From JAYODZ01 sp965662735 (GTDB lineage: Bacteria; Pseudomonadota; Alphaproteobacteria; RS24): a DNA stretch of 64,000 bases. The first letter of the stretch is position 1. Every line of letters starts with the position of its first letter. Below are positions 8,958 to 16,936 of this stretch, one piece after another. Location of the stretch: the NCBI GenBank assembly GCA_965662735.1, contig CBFIIU010000001.1:62001-126000 (forward strand). The letters are read 5' to 3'. The position numbers were made by a program, and so were the translations under genes. The notes beneath the pieces are model-generated. The model searched no databases, was not told where the DNA came from, and saw only the letters and a program-made list of their open reading frames with translations.

Positions 8958-9455
8958 GTGCTGAAACTTCAAATGGTCGTCGCCGTTGCTGAAAATGGCG
9001 TGATCGGTGCCAAGGGCGATATGCCATGGCGTTTATCGAGCGATTTGCAACATTTCAAGAAACTGACGCTGGGGCATACGGTGCTGATGGGGCGAAAAAC
9101 GTTTCAGTCGATCGGCCGCGCCTTGCCGGGGCGACGCAATATTGTTCTCACCCGCGATCGAGACTTTGTGGTACCCGATGTCGATGTGTTTGAGGACCCG
9201 CAGACTGCATTGGCATCGTGCAAGGAGGAGGGGGTGATGGTGATCGGGGGCGGTGAAATTTATCGTATGTTTGAACCGTTTGCGGATACCATCCACCTCA
9301 CCCGCGTTCACGCGCAGCCTGACGGCGATACATTTTTTGAATTATCGGAGCCGGACGCATGGGTTGAGCTTAGCGCGGAGCGTTATCCGGCTGGCCCGCG
9401 AGATAGCGTCGAATTTAGTTTCGTTACGCTGAAGCGCCGGGATGATGTGGCCTAG
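8958..9455 (+). CDS. folA: Dihydrofolate reductase
   Basis: NADPH-dependent reduction of dihydrofolate to tetrahydrofolate. The 165-residue protein shows NGVIG near residue 13, PWRLSSDLQHFK with the catalytic Asp near 29, GRKTFQSIG near 45 and the cofactor-loop VIGGGEIYRMF. The start is GTG at 8958, two bases after the thyA stop; an ATG five codons on (8973) is the alternative. Organisation thyA-folA is common and indicates one transcript. Confidence 0.96.
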   Translation: MLKLQMVVAVAENGVIGAKGDMPWRLSSDLQHFKKLTLGHTVLMGRKTFQSIGRALPGRRNIVLTRDRDFVVPDVDVFEDPQTALASCKEEGVMVIGGGEIYRMFEPFADTIHLTRVHAQPDGDTFFELSEPDAWVELSAERYPAGPRDSVEFSFVTLKRRDDVA

Positions 9456-9461
9456 ATCGGG

Positions 9462-9650
9462 CTAAAATTGCCCGTCCGGCAACACCAAGGCCTGTCCAAC
9501 CCAAACCGACCCATCGGGTTTAACCTGCATTAAGGGCGGCCCGTAAAGTTGATAGCCTTCTTGGATGGCGTCCGACACGCGTTGGCAAAACGCCGCATCA
9601 TCGGGACCGGTCAGAAGGCGATAGGCTTTGCGAGAAGGTGTGTCTGACAT
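9462..9650 (-). CDS. DUF1737 family small protein
   Basis: 62-residue protein beginning MSDTPSRKAYRLLTGPDDAAFCQRV, which fits the DUF1737 pattern (YRLLTGPDD..F...V..A...GY.LYG.P). GAGGAAAGAC sits just ahead of the ATG at 9650 and settles the start; a longer frame to 9740 has no such site. Function is unknown. It lies 49 bases downstream of mrp on the same strand and converges on folA with only six bases between the stops. Confidence 0.75.
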   Translation of the reverse strand: MSDTPSRKAYRLLTGPDDAAFCQRVSDAIQEGYQLYGPPLMQVKPDGSVWVGQALVLPDGQF

Positions 9651-9699
9651 GTCTTTCCTCTTTGTTGTCCGCTTTTTTAAAAGTGTGACGTGCCGAGAT

Positions 9700-10845
9700 T
9701 TAGGCGGACCGATCGGCAAGCGCTTTTTGGGTGGCCTCACTTAAGGATTGGAAAGCCTGCGACAGGGCGCCATTGGCGTTTTGCGCTCTGTCCCTATCAA
9801 AAATTGTGCCTCCGGTGGCAATGGCCTGTTGTAAATGCGGGTCTAACGGCAGGCGCGCGAGCGAGACGAGCTGGGCTAATTGCGGATCATTGGCGAGGTC
9901 AAGTGTGCCAAAGGGGGCAATCTCTTGGCCGTTTTCCAATTGCATATAGGCCATATTTTCAACAAGTCCGAGAACCGGCGTGTTGACGCGTTGAAACATG
10001 GCCATGGCGCGTCGCACGTCAGCCAAAGCGAGCGCATGCGGGGTGGTGACAATGATCGCACCATCGACCGGAAAGCGTTGCGCCATAGTCAGTTGAATAT
10101 CACCCGTGCCCGGCGGCATATCGATCACCAATATGTCAAGTTCCGGCCAGTCGACGTCATTCACCAATTGCAAAAGCGCCGCTTGAACCATCGGCCCCCG
10201 CCAGATCATGGCCTGATCGGGCGGGATCATATAGCCGATCGACATGGTGGCGATCCCGGCGCATTCGATAGGGAGCAATTTTTTAGTATCCGTCACCTCT
10301 GGTTTTTCGGTCACATTAAAAAGCGAAGGGAGGGACGGGCCATATATATCGGCGTCGAGCAATCCCACAGACACGCCCGTGCGCGACAGCGCTAGGGCCA
10401 AATTCGCCGCGACGGTTGATTTGCCGACCCCCCCTTTGCCGCTCGCCACAGCAATAACCGATTTAATCCGTGAGAAAATGGCGGGGGTTTCAAAAGCAGC
10501 AACTTCTTTTTGCGAGCCGGAATTTGGCGCCTCGGGCGCGGCCGTACTCGAGGGCGCATTGGCGCTCTGGGGGGCGGATCCCGACTTCTCAGCCGTCATG
10601 ACGACAGTCACCGACAAAACGCCGGGCACGCTGCGCACAGCCTCTTCCACCGCGCTCTGGAGGGGTTTCATCGCCTCGGGGGCTATGCCAGCTATGTCGA
10701 GGGTGACGCCAATATTGCCGTCCCGCATGACAATGCCTTGCAGACGCCCTTTGGCGACAATATCGCCATCAAAACGTGCATCGGGGTCTTGAACGCGTGC
10801 CAGTGCAAGGCGGATGTCAGCTTCGGTCAAGGGTGTTGATGGCAT
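9700..10845 (-). CDS. Mrp/ApbC-type P-loop ATPase, Fe-S carrier family
   Basis: Cytosolic Mrp/ApbC/NBP35 family ATPase proposed to carry Fe-S clusters to apo-proteins. An N-terminal MIP18/DUF59-like domain (about residues 1-85) is followed by a Ser/Ala/Pro-rich linker and a MinD-like ATPase with the deviant Walker A SGKGGVGKST near 135-144 and LDADIYGPS. AGAGGA lies 10 bases before ATG 10845, fixing the start. The cysteine pair (CXXC) that binds the cluster in characterised ApbC/NBP35 proteins is absent: the matching stretch reads GLVENMAYMQLENGQ and the protein has only one cysteine. It may therefore not bind a cluster in the classical way. Confidence 0.88.
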   Translation of the reverse strand: MPSTPLTEADIRLALARVQDPDARFDGDIVAKGRLQGIVMRDGNIGVTLDIAGIAPEAMKPLQSAVEEAVRSVPGVLSVTVVMTAEKSGSAPQSANAPSSTAAPEAPNSGSQKEVAAFETPAIFSRIKSVIAVASGKGGVGKSTVAANLALALSRTGVSVGLLDADIYGPSLPSLFNVTEKPEVTDTKKLLPIECAGIATMSIGYMIPPDQAMIWRGPMVQAALLQLVNDVDWPELDILVIDMPPGTGDIQLTMAQRFPVDGAIIVTTPHALALADVRRAMAMFQRVNTPVLGLVENMAYMQLENGQEIAPFGTLDLANDPQLAQLVSLARLPLDPHLQQAIATGGTIFDRDRAQNANGALSQAFQSLSEATQKALADRSA

Positions 10846-10892
10846 TTGGGAAAATCCTCTCATTTGGACAGGGACAGTGGTTTAACCGACAG

Positions 10893-10906
10893 GTGATCCA
10901 CGTCAA
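10893..10906. promoter_or_regulatory. FNR/CRP-like half-palindrome upstream of mrp (tentative)
   Basis: Read on the minus strand this is TTGAC-GTGG-ATCAC, close to the Fnr-type consensus TTGAT-N4-ATCAA with mismatches at both ends. It lies 48 bases upstream of the mrp start in the 283-base divergent region between mrp and hflK. A single imperfect site by eye is weak evidence. Confidence 0.25.
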
Positions 10907-11128
10907 GGCTTGAAAAACAGGCGCCCAGTGCCCACATCATATACACAGACTAAACATAGCTTCGCAAGGGCCGCTCGGCTTGTGCCAAAAGGACACGCTT
11001 GGCGATTACGCAAAGCTCAGCCATAGTACACCCCAAGTGGGGACGTGACCCGCTCCCAGACGGGCGAAAGACAACCAAGCGAGTTTCCGAATAATTGGAA
11101 ATGCGAACAGGACGAGGAGAACAGAGCG

Positions 11129-12220
11129 ATGCCATGGGATAATAATGATGGAGGTAATCGTGGGCCATGGGGAAGCGGTCCGCGGCGTCCATCCGGGCCA
11201 CAAGAGCCTGATATTGATGAAGTCATCCGTAAAGCCCAGCAACGCATGAAAGATGCCTTCCCATCGGGGTTTGGCGGCGGTTCCGGCCTGTTTGTGGTTC
11301 TTGCGATCTTGCTGACGATTTGGGGGTTGAGCGGCTTTTATCGTGTGCAGGCCGACGAGCAAGGGGTTGTTTTACGCTTTGGTAAATTCGTATCGCAAAC
11401 CTCGCCAGGTCTGAATTATCACCTGCCTTGGCCGATCGAAACGGTTTACACGCCGAAAGTAACAACGGTGAACCGTGCCGATATTGGAATGCGGGGATCA
11501 ATTGATGATCGTCGTCGCGGGCCGGCTGTGGTGCGCGATGTTCCCGAAGAGAGCCTGATGTTGACGGGCGATGAAAATATCGTCGATGTCGATTTCTCAG
11601 TGTTTTGGGTGATCACCGACGCCTCAAAATTTTTGTTCAACATTGAAGATGCCGAGGGCACGGTGAAAGCTGTGGCCGAAAGCACCATGCGGGAAATTAT
11701 TGGCCAAAATAATATTCAGCCCATTTTGACAGAGCAGCGTCAACGTAACGAGGATATGGTCAAGGATCTGATGCAGGCGACGCTTGATAGCTATGGCGCG
11801 GGCATCGGGATTACACAGGTGAAAATGCAAAAGGTCGATCCGCCAGCAGCGGTGATCGATGCGTTCCGTGATGTGCAAGCGGCCCGTGCGGACCAAGAGC
11901 GCGCCCGGAACGAAGCAAACAGCTACTCAAACCGGGTCGTCCCTGAGGCGCAGGGTGAAGCGTTTCGGATCCGTCGCGAGGCAGAAGCCTATCGGGAGCA
12001 AACCGTCGCCGAAGCCGATGGTGAAGCGTCTCGATTTGCAGCTATTTTGAACGAATATCAAAACGCCGAAGGCGTAACGCGCCAACGCATGTTTCTCGAG
12101 ACCATTGAGCGGGTTTTGGGGAACTCAAGTACAATCGTGATAGATCAACAAGGTGGCTCGGGTGTTGTGCCCTATTTGCCGCTTGATCAGTTGAACCGTC
12201 AGAAGAAGGAGGCTCAATAA
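11129..12220 (+). CDS. hflK: HflK, SPFH membrane protease modulator
   Basis: Inner-membrane SPFH (band 7) protein that forms a large cage with HflC around FtsH and modulates its proteolysis. The 363-residue product has a Gly/Pro/Asn-rich cytoplasmic N terminus (MPWDNNDGGNRGPWG), one membrane segment near residues 53-70, the SPFH domain and an Ala/Glu/Arg-rich coiled coil near 230-300. GAGGAG nine bases upstream supports the ATG at 11129. Its stop overlaps the hflC ATG by one base (TAATG), so translation is coupled. Confidence 0.94.
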   Translation: MPWDNNDGGNRGPWGSGPRRPSGPQEPDIDEVIRKAQQRMKDAFPSGFGGGSGLFVVLAILLTIWGLSGFYRVQADEQGVVLRFGKFVSQTSPGLNYHLPWPIETVYTPKVTTVNRADIGMRGSIDDRRRGPAVVRDVPEESLMLTGDENIVDVDFSVFWVITDASKFLFNIEDAEGTVKAVAESTMREIIGQNNIQPILTEQRQRNEDMVKDLMQATLDSYGAGIGITQVKMQKVDPPAAVIDAFRDVQAARADQERARNEANSYSNRVVPEAQGEAFRIRREAEAYREQTVAEADGEASRFAAILNEYQNAEGVTRQRMFLETIERVLGNSSTIVIDQQGGSGVVPYLPLDQLNRQKKEAQ

Positions 12221-13254
12221 TGCGTAGCGCTGGATTAATTGGGCTGATTGTCGCGGTTGTTATCGGGGTGCTGGGGTCGGCCTCCGTGTTTACCGTTCAG
12301 CAAACACAGCAGGCACTCGTTTTGCAATTTGGTGACCCGCGTGCGGTCGTCACCGAACCTGGCCTGCATTTCAAAACACCTTTTGTGCAAAATGTGATTT
12401 ATCTCGATAAACGCATTTTGGCGCTCGATAGCGCCGCCGAAGAATTGATTGCATCGGATCAAAAGCGATTAGTGGTGGATGCCTTCACGCGGTATCGCAT
12501 TGTGGATCCGCTTCAATTCTATAAATCGCTGCAAAACCAGAACAGAGCCCAGTCGCGTTTGGCGGCCGTGGTGTCGTCGTCCATGCGGGCGGTTTTGGGG
12601 GCCGAAGAGTTTGAGGCGGTGGTGCGCGATAAGAGGGCCGAGCTGATGACCCGAATTCGCGCCCGCGTCAATGAACAGGCAAAAGATTTTGGTATCGAAA
12701 TTGTGGATGTCCGCATTCGGCGCGCCGATTTGCCCGAGGCAAACTCGCAGGCGATTTACCGACGGATGCAGACAGAGCGTGAGCAAGAAGCAGCCGAGTT
12801 CCGGGCGCGGGGGCAAGAGGTGTCGCGCTCTATCCGTGCCGAAGCTGATAAGCGCGTGACGGTTCTCTTGGCTGAAGCCACCCGGGATAGTGAAGTGATC
12901 CGTGGTCAAGGCGATGCCTGCCGAAACCGTGTTTTTGCAACCGTCTATGGTCAGGACCCCGATTTCTTTGCCTTCTATCGGTCCATGCAAGCCTATGAAA
13001 AAGCGCTCGAGGATAATGAGACCACAATGGTGCTGTCTCCGGATAGCGCGTTCTTTCAATTCCTGAAGGATCCGAATAGTGGTTTGTCGGCCCGTAAAAA
13101 AGGCGCGGTTGCGCCGAGCCGCAATGTCAATGTGACTAAAATTTTGAAAAGCGGAAAAAGCATTAGTAGCGCCTTATGCCCTGAAATAAAGCTTGAGGTG
13201 GCCAATGATGCGGATGCCGCGGACGCTGCAAAAGCGGCTAAGGCCGCGCAGTAA
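12220..13254 (+). CDS. hflC: HflC, SPFH membrane protease modulator
   Basis: Partner of HflK in the FtsH-associated membrane complex. The 344-residue product has an N-terminal signal-anchor (about residues 5-25), an SPFH domain (VQQTQQALVLQFGDPRAVVTEPGLHFKTPF) and a charged coiled coil (ERE.EAAEFRARGQEVSRSIRAEADKR). The C terminus carries an unusual Ala/Asp/Lys-rich tail (ADAADAAKAAKAAQ). The start overlaps the hflK stop. DUF2065 and degP follow, forming one membrane and periplasm quality-control operon. Confidence 0.94.
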   Translation: MRSAGLIGLIVAVVIGVLGSASVFTVQQTQQALVLQFGDPRAVVTEPGLHFKTPFVQNVIYLDKRILALDSAAEELIASDQKRLVVDAFTRYRIVDPLQFYKSLQNQNRAQSRLAAVVSSSMRAVLGAEEFEAVVRDKRAELMTRIRARVNEQAKDFGIEIVDVRIRRADLPEANSQAIYRRMQTEREQEAAEFRARGQEVSRSIRAEADKRVTVLLAEATRDSEVIRGQGDACRNRVFATVYGQDPDFFAFYRSMQAYEKALEDNETTMVLSPDSAFFQFLKDPNSGLSARKKGAVAPSRNVNVTKILKSGKSISSALCPEIKLEVANDADAADAAKAAKAAQ

Positions 13255-13287
13255 ATTTTAGCGCTGAATGGCCGAGGGGCGAACAGG

Positions 13288-13470
13288 ATGGACAAGGTGC
13301 TGCTCGCGGTCGGATTGGTTTTGGCGGTTGAGGGCACACTCTATGCCCTATTTCCGTCTTTTTTTAGATATATGGTGAAGGCGATTGAGACATTATCAGA
13401 TTGGGAAATGCGTCGTTGGGGTGTGATTTCTCTGTCTTTGGGTGTCTTGCTTGTTTGGCTCGCAACGTAA
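13288..13470 (+). CDS. DUF2065 small membrane protein (YjeT-like)
   Basis: 60-residue protein with two hydrophobic segments (about residues 3-25 and 43-59) separated by KAIETLSDWEMRRWG, the DUF2065 pattern. Function is unknown. The family is often found beside hflC in proteobacteria, as here, 33 bases downstream and nine bases before degP, which suggests a role with the HflKC or protease system. Confidence 0.85.
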   Translation: MDKVLLAVGLVLAVEGTLYALFPSFFRYMVKAIETLSDWEMRRWGVISLSLGVLLVWLAT

Positions 13471-13479
13471 GGTCATAAA

Positions 13480-14922
13480 ATGCGCTATCTTTCTACATGC
13501 TTCTTTCTTGCTCTGAGTTTGACAACTCTCACATTATCATCGGCCATTGCGCGGGGTGCACCGGAGAGCTTTGCCGATTTGGCGGAACGCTTGGCGCCGG
13601 CGGTGGTGAATATTTCAACGACGCAGACTGTCGACCGTTCCTCATCGCGCGACCGAGTGCCAGAACAATTTCGCGAATTTTTCGAGGAGTTTATGGATCG
13701 GATGCCCCAAGAGGCGCCCCCCGAGCACCAGAAAGTCTCGTCGCTCGGATCAGGATTTGTGATCGACCCCAAAGGGATTGTTGTCACCAATAATCATGTG
13801 ATTGAGGATGCTGATGAAATTGTCGTTAATTTCACCAATGGCGATAAATATGATGCCAAGGTCATTGGGCGCGATCCGAAAACCGATTTAGCGGTTTTGA
13901 AAATTGAGATCGATGGGAAAAAGAAATTTCCGTTTGTTAAGTTCGGGAAATCGGGGGCGGCGCGTGTCGGGGATTGGGTGATTGCCATTGGGAACCCCTT
14001 TGGTCTCGGCGGTTCGCTGAGCGCTGGCGTGATTTCAGCAATTAATCGCGACATTAATGCAGGCCCCTATGATAGCTTTATCCAAACCGATGCGGCAATT
14101 AACCGAGGCAATTCGGGCGGTCCTTTGTTTAATCTCGATGGCGAGGTGATCGGCGTGAATTCGGCCATTATTTCACCCTCCGGCGGATCGGTTGGGATTG
14201 GTTTTTCGATCCCCTCTGATCTGGTGCAGACGGTGATTGCGCAACTGCAAGAATATGGTGAAACCCGACGTGGGTGGTTGGGGGTTCGCATCCAGCAGGT
14301 CACCGATGAACTTGCCGAGACATTGGGTCTCAAAAAAGCCCAAGGCGCGCTGGTGTCCGAGGTCTCGAAGGGCGGCCCTGCTGAAAAAGGCGGCGTTGAA
14401 GTGGGCGATGTGATCATTCGTTTCGATGGCAAAAAAGTGGACGAAATGCGCGATCTCCCGCGGATCGTTGCGGAGACCGACATTGATAAGCGGGTTGCCG
14501 TCGACATTATGCGCGGGGGCAAAGAGAAAAAATTATTCATTGTAACGGGTCGCTTGGACGAGACGCCCGTGCTCGCGAAGGATGATGAAAAGCCATCCAG
14601 TGGCGCGCAAAAAGGGCCCGAAGTGATGGGCATGGCTTTGCGAGATTTAGATGATGCGTCGCGCAGTCGGTACAATATACCTGGTGATGTTACAGGGGCT
14701 TTAATTGTGTCGATCACCCCCAGTTCAAATGCCGCCGAAGCCGGCGTGCGCCCGGGGGATGTGGTCACGAAGGTCGGGCAAACCACGGTCACCTCGGTAT
14801 CTGAGGGAACGAAGGTGCTCGAGGCTGCTCAGAAATCTGGTCAGAGCTCAGTTCTTCTTTTGCTGCGCAACAGTTCTGGCCTGCGCTTCATCGCACTGAA
14901 ACTGGGTGCGGATAAAGAGTAA
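13480..14922 (+). CDS. degP: DegP/Do-type periplasmic serine protease
   Basis: HtrA-family periplasmic protease/chaperone. The 480-residue product has a signal peptide (residues 1 to about 26, ending SSAIARGA), a trypsin-like domain with catalytic His106 (TNNHV), Asp136 (KTDLAVLK) and Ser212 (GNSGGPL), then two PDZ domains (about 255-345 and 380-475). It ends the hflK-hflC-DUF2065-degP operon. Whether it is functionally DegP or DegQ/DegS-like cannot be settled, but two PDZ domains and a cleavable signal peptide rule out DegS. Confidence 0.93.
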   Translation: MRYLSTCFFLALSLTTLTLSSAIARGAPESFADLAERLAPAVVNISTTQTVDRSSSRDRVPEQFREFFEEFMDRMPQEAPPEHQKVSSLGSGFVIDPKGIVVTNNHVIEDADEIVVNFTNGDKYDAKVIGRDPKTDLAVLKIEIDGKKKFPFVKFGKSGAARVGDWVIAIGNPFGLGGSLSAGVISAINRDINAGPYDSFIQTDAAINRGNSGGPLFNLDGEVIGVNSAIISPSGGSVGIGFSIPSDLVQTVIAQLQEYGETRRGWLGVRIQQVTDELAETLGLKKAQGALVSEVSKGGPAEKGGVEVGDVIIRFDGKKVDEMRDLPRIVAETDIDKRVAVDIMRGGKEKKLFIVTGRLDETPVLAKDDEKPSSGAQKGPEVMGMALRDLDDASRSRYNIPGDVTGALIVSITPSSNAAEAGVRPGDVVTKVGQTTVTSVSEGTKVLEAAQKSGQSSVLLLLRNSSGLRFIALKLGADKE

Positions 14923-14952
14923 GGGGCAGAAAATCTGGGGGATCGGCCGCCA

Positions 14953-15849
14953 TCAAGCGGTTATGAACTCGGCCTTTTGGATACCTTGAACATACAGCAA
15001 GGCCGTCAGATCTCCGTGGTCAATTCGGATACTGGCGGCCTCTGCCACTGCGGGCTTGGCGCGGAAGGCGACCCCCATTCCTGCGAGCGCCAGCATCGCC
15101 AAATCATTTGAGCCGTCGCCCACAGCCATGGTTGCGGACAAAGGAATGGCTTTTTCTTGGCTGAGCTGTTGCAAAATATCGGCCTTGGCGGATCGGCCCA
15201 AAATGGGTTCTTCGACCGTGCCCGCGAGTTTGCCATCGACCAGAACAAGCCGGTTGCTTTGGGTAACATCAAAGCCAAGGCGCGCCGCCACACGCTCCGC
15301 AAAATAGGTAAACCCGCCGGAAACGAGGGCGCATAGGGCGCCGTGTGCTTTCAGGGTTGCGATTAATGTTGTGGCGCCGGGCATTAAGGTTACGCGCTCG
15401 CGGTAAATGGTCTCAAGGGCCTCCTCGGACAGCCCCGCGAGAAGCGATACGCGTTCTTTCAATGCAGGCTCAAAATCCAGCTCGCCGCGCATCGCCCGTC
15501 GGGTTATGTCTTCAATTTGGGGTCGAATACCGATCAGCTCTGCCAGCTCATCGAGGCATTCTTGTTCGATAATGGTCGATTCCATATCGGCAACCAGGAG
15601 GGCGGCCCGTTGCGGTGCGCCGGAAACGACAATGATATCTGCCGCTAAATCGGGGAGGGCTCGACGAATATCGTCACGCAGCTTTGCCGCCGAAGAAATG
15701 GGGCGGGACACGATTAATTGAACCGCCTCGCCCTCGGCTAATATGCGCCAGTCAGGAGCATCGCCGATCATTGCCGCAATGCGGGTCATATGGCTTTCGT
15801 GAATAGACGGTTTTTCTGGATTGCTAATAAGTGTAAGAGTGTGAGGCAT
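14953..15849 (-). CDS. serB: Phosphoserine phosphatase
   Basis: Last step of serine synthesis, hydrolysing O-phospho-L-serine. The 298-residue protein has an N-terminal ACT-like region and a HAD domain. Visible HAD motifs are VADMEST (nucleophile Asp88), LVSGGFTYFAERVA, and GDGSNDLAMLALAGMGVAFRAKP. Oddly, the second acid of the DXDXT motif is Glu (E90) rather than the usual Asp. The start MPHTLTL at 15849 shares two bases with the divergent miaA ATG at 15848 (CATG), so each promoter must lie within the other gene or transcripts are leaderless. Confidence 0.9.
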   Translation of the reverse strand: MPHTLTLISNPEKPSIHESHMTRIAAMIGDAPDWRILAEGEAVQLIVSRPISSAAKLRDDIRRALPDLAADIIVVSGAPQRAALLVADMESTIIEQECLDELAELIGIRPQIEDITRRAMRGELDFEPALKERVSLLAGLSEEALETIYRERVTLMPGATTLIATLKAHGALCALVSGGFTYFAERVAARLGFDVTQSNRLVLVDGKLAGTVEEPILGRSAKADILQQLSQEKAIPLSATMAVGDGSNDLAMLALAGMGVAFRAKPAVAEAASIRIDHGDLTALLYVQGIQKAEFITA

Positions 15850-16795
15850 GACAAGCTCGCGCGACAATATAATGGCTCCCATCCTTATTGCAGGCCCAAC
15901 GGCGAGTGGCAAGTCGGCACTGGCAATGGCGCTGGCTGAGAAATTTTCCGGTGAGATCGTCAACGCCGATTCGATGCAGGTCTATCACGGGCTTCCTCTT
16001 TTGAGCGCCATTCCGTCGCCTGATATGCAGGCCGCCATCGCGCATCATCTTTACGCCCATGTGAAGCCCAATGAGAGCTATAGCGTCGGGCGCTGGCTGG
16101 CCGATTTGGAGACGACCCTGCAGGATTTGCAGGCACGCGGGCGTCGCCCCATCATTATTGGTGGGACGGGGCTTTATTTTCGGGCGGCCGAGGCTGGTTT
16201 GGTCGATTTGCCGGATATTCCTTCCGAGATTAGGGCTGAGCTTGACCATGAGCTGGCGGGATCGGGTTTGAGCGAATTATATGCGCGCTTGCAAGAGCTC
16301 GACCCAGATTTGGCGGCGCGGCTTCACCCCCATGATCGTCAGCGCATTATGCGGGGGCTCGAAGTGGTGCGTGCGACGGGCAAGCCTTTGAGCGCTTGGC
16401 AAACATCGGCCACCGCGCCAGCGCTCATTGGCGAGGCCATCCGATTATGCTTAATGCCGGATCGGGCCTGGCTCTATGCGCGGTGCGATGAGCGTTTTGA
16501 TATGATGGTAAGCATGGGGGCCCTTGAGGAAGTCGCGGCTTTTGAGACGGCTTATCCGAACGGGATGGGCCCCCGCAGAACCCTCGGTTATGAGGCGTTG
16601 AGCGCCGTTTTGGCGGGGCATATGTCGCTCGAGGACGCTATTGATCAAGCCAAAATGCAGACGCGCCGCTATGCGAAGCGGCAAATGACCTGGATTCGCA
16701 ATCAGATGATTACGTGGAATAGGCTTTCAGAGAAAGATTATTACAATAACATGCCAAAAATATTATCAGAAATTTCAAAAAAAGGCTTGACCTGA
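15848..16795 (+). CDS. miaA: tRNA dimethylallyltransferase
   Basis: Adds a dimethylallyl group to A37 of tRNAs reading UNN codons. The product is 315 residues with the P-loop GPTASGKSALA near residue 15, the NADSMQVYHGL substrate block, the IIIGGTGLYFRA motif and DRQRIMRGLEV. The start could be ATG 15848 or ATG 15872 (MAPILIAGPTASGKS); neither has a clear ribosome site. If 15848 is used, the start overlaps that of serB on the other strand. Confidence 0.95.
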   Translation: MTSSRDNIMAPILIAGPTASGKSALAMALAEKFSGEIVNADSMQVYHGLPLLSAIPSPDMQAAIAHHLYAHVKPNESYSVGRWLADLETTLQDLQARGRRPIIIGGTGLYFRAAEAGLVDLPDIPSEIRAELDHELAGSGLSELYARLQELDPDLAARLHPHDRQRIMRGLEVVRATGKPLSAWQTSATAPALIGEAIRLCLMPDRAWLYARCDERFDMMVSMGALEEVAAFETAYPNGMGPRRTLGYEALSAVLAGHMSLEDAIDQAKMQTRRYAKRQMTWIRNQMITWNRLSEKDYYNNMPKILSEISKKGLT

Positions 16796-16863
16796 GGCCT
16801 GCGGGTGTTAAGTTGCCGGCGTTTTGGCACGCTTTTTGTGAGGCTTGAGAACGGTTTTTTGAG

Positions 16864-16901
16864 GTTTTGGCCTCGTCGAAGCGAAAAGATGAGGTCAAAA
16901 C
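16864..16901 (+). promoter_or_regulatory. Strong 14-bp hairpin upstream of ilvB
   Basis: GTTTTGGCCTCGTC (16864-16877) pairs with GATGAGGTCAAAAC (16888-16901), giving 14 continuous base pairs (two G-U) around a 10-base loop GAAGCGAAAA. It ends 35 bases before the ilvB start and has no T-run on either strand, so a terminator is unlikely. It may be a 5'-UTR control element or RNA stability structure. No Ile/Leu/Val-rich leader peptide is seen in front of it. Confidence 0.5.
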
Positions 16902-16936
16902 GAATAGATTAAATGCATGAGATAAAGAGATTTGAG

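Noticed and set aside
14067..14792. A 241-codon open frame on the minus strand inside degP
   Set aside because: It is antisense to a clear protease gene, has no recognisable domain or ribosome site, and arises from GC-rich codon bias.
16796..16936. Ile/Val/Leu leader peptide for ilvB
   Set aside because: No short frame with a run of branched-chain codons was found upstream of the hairpin.
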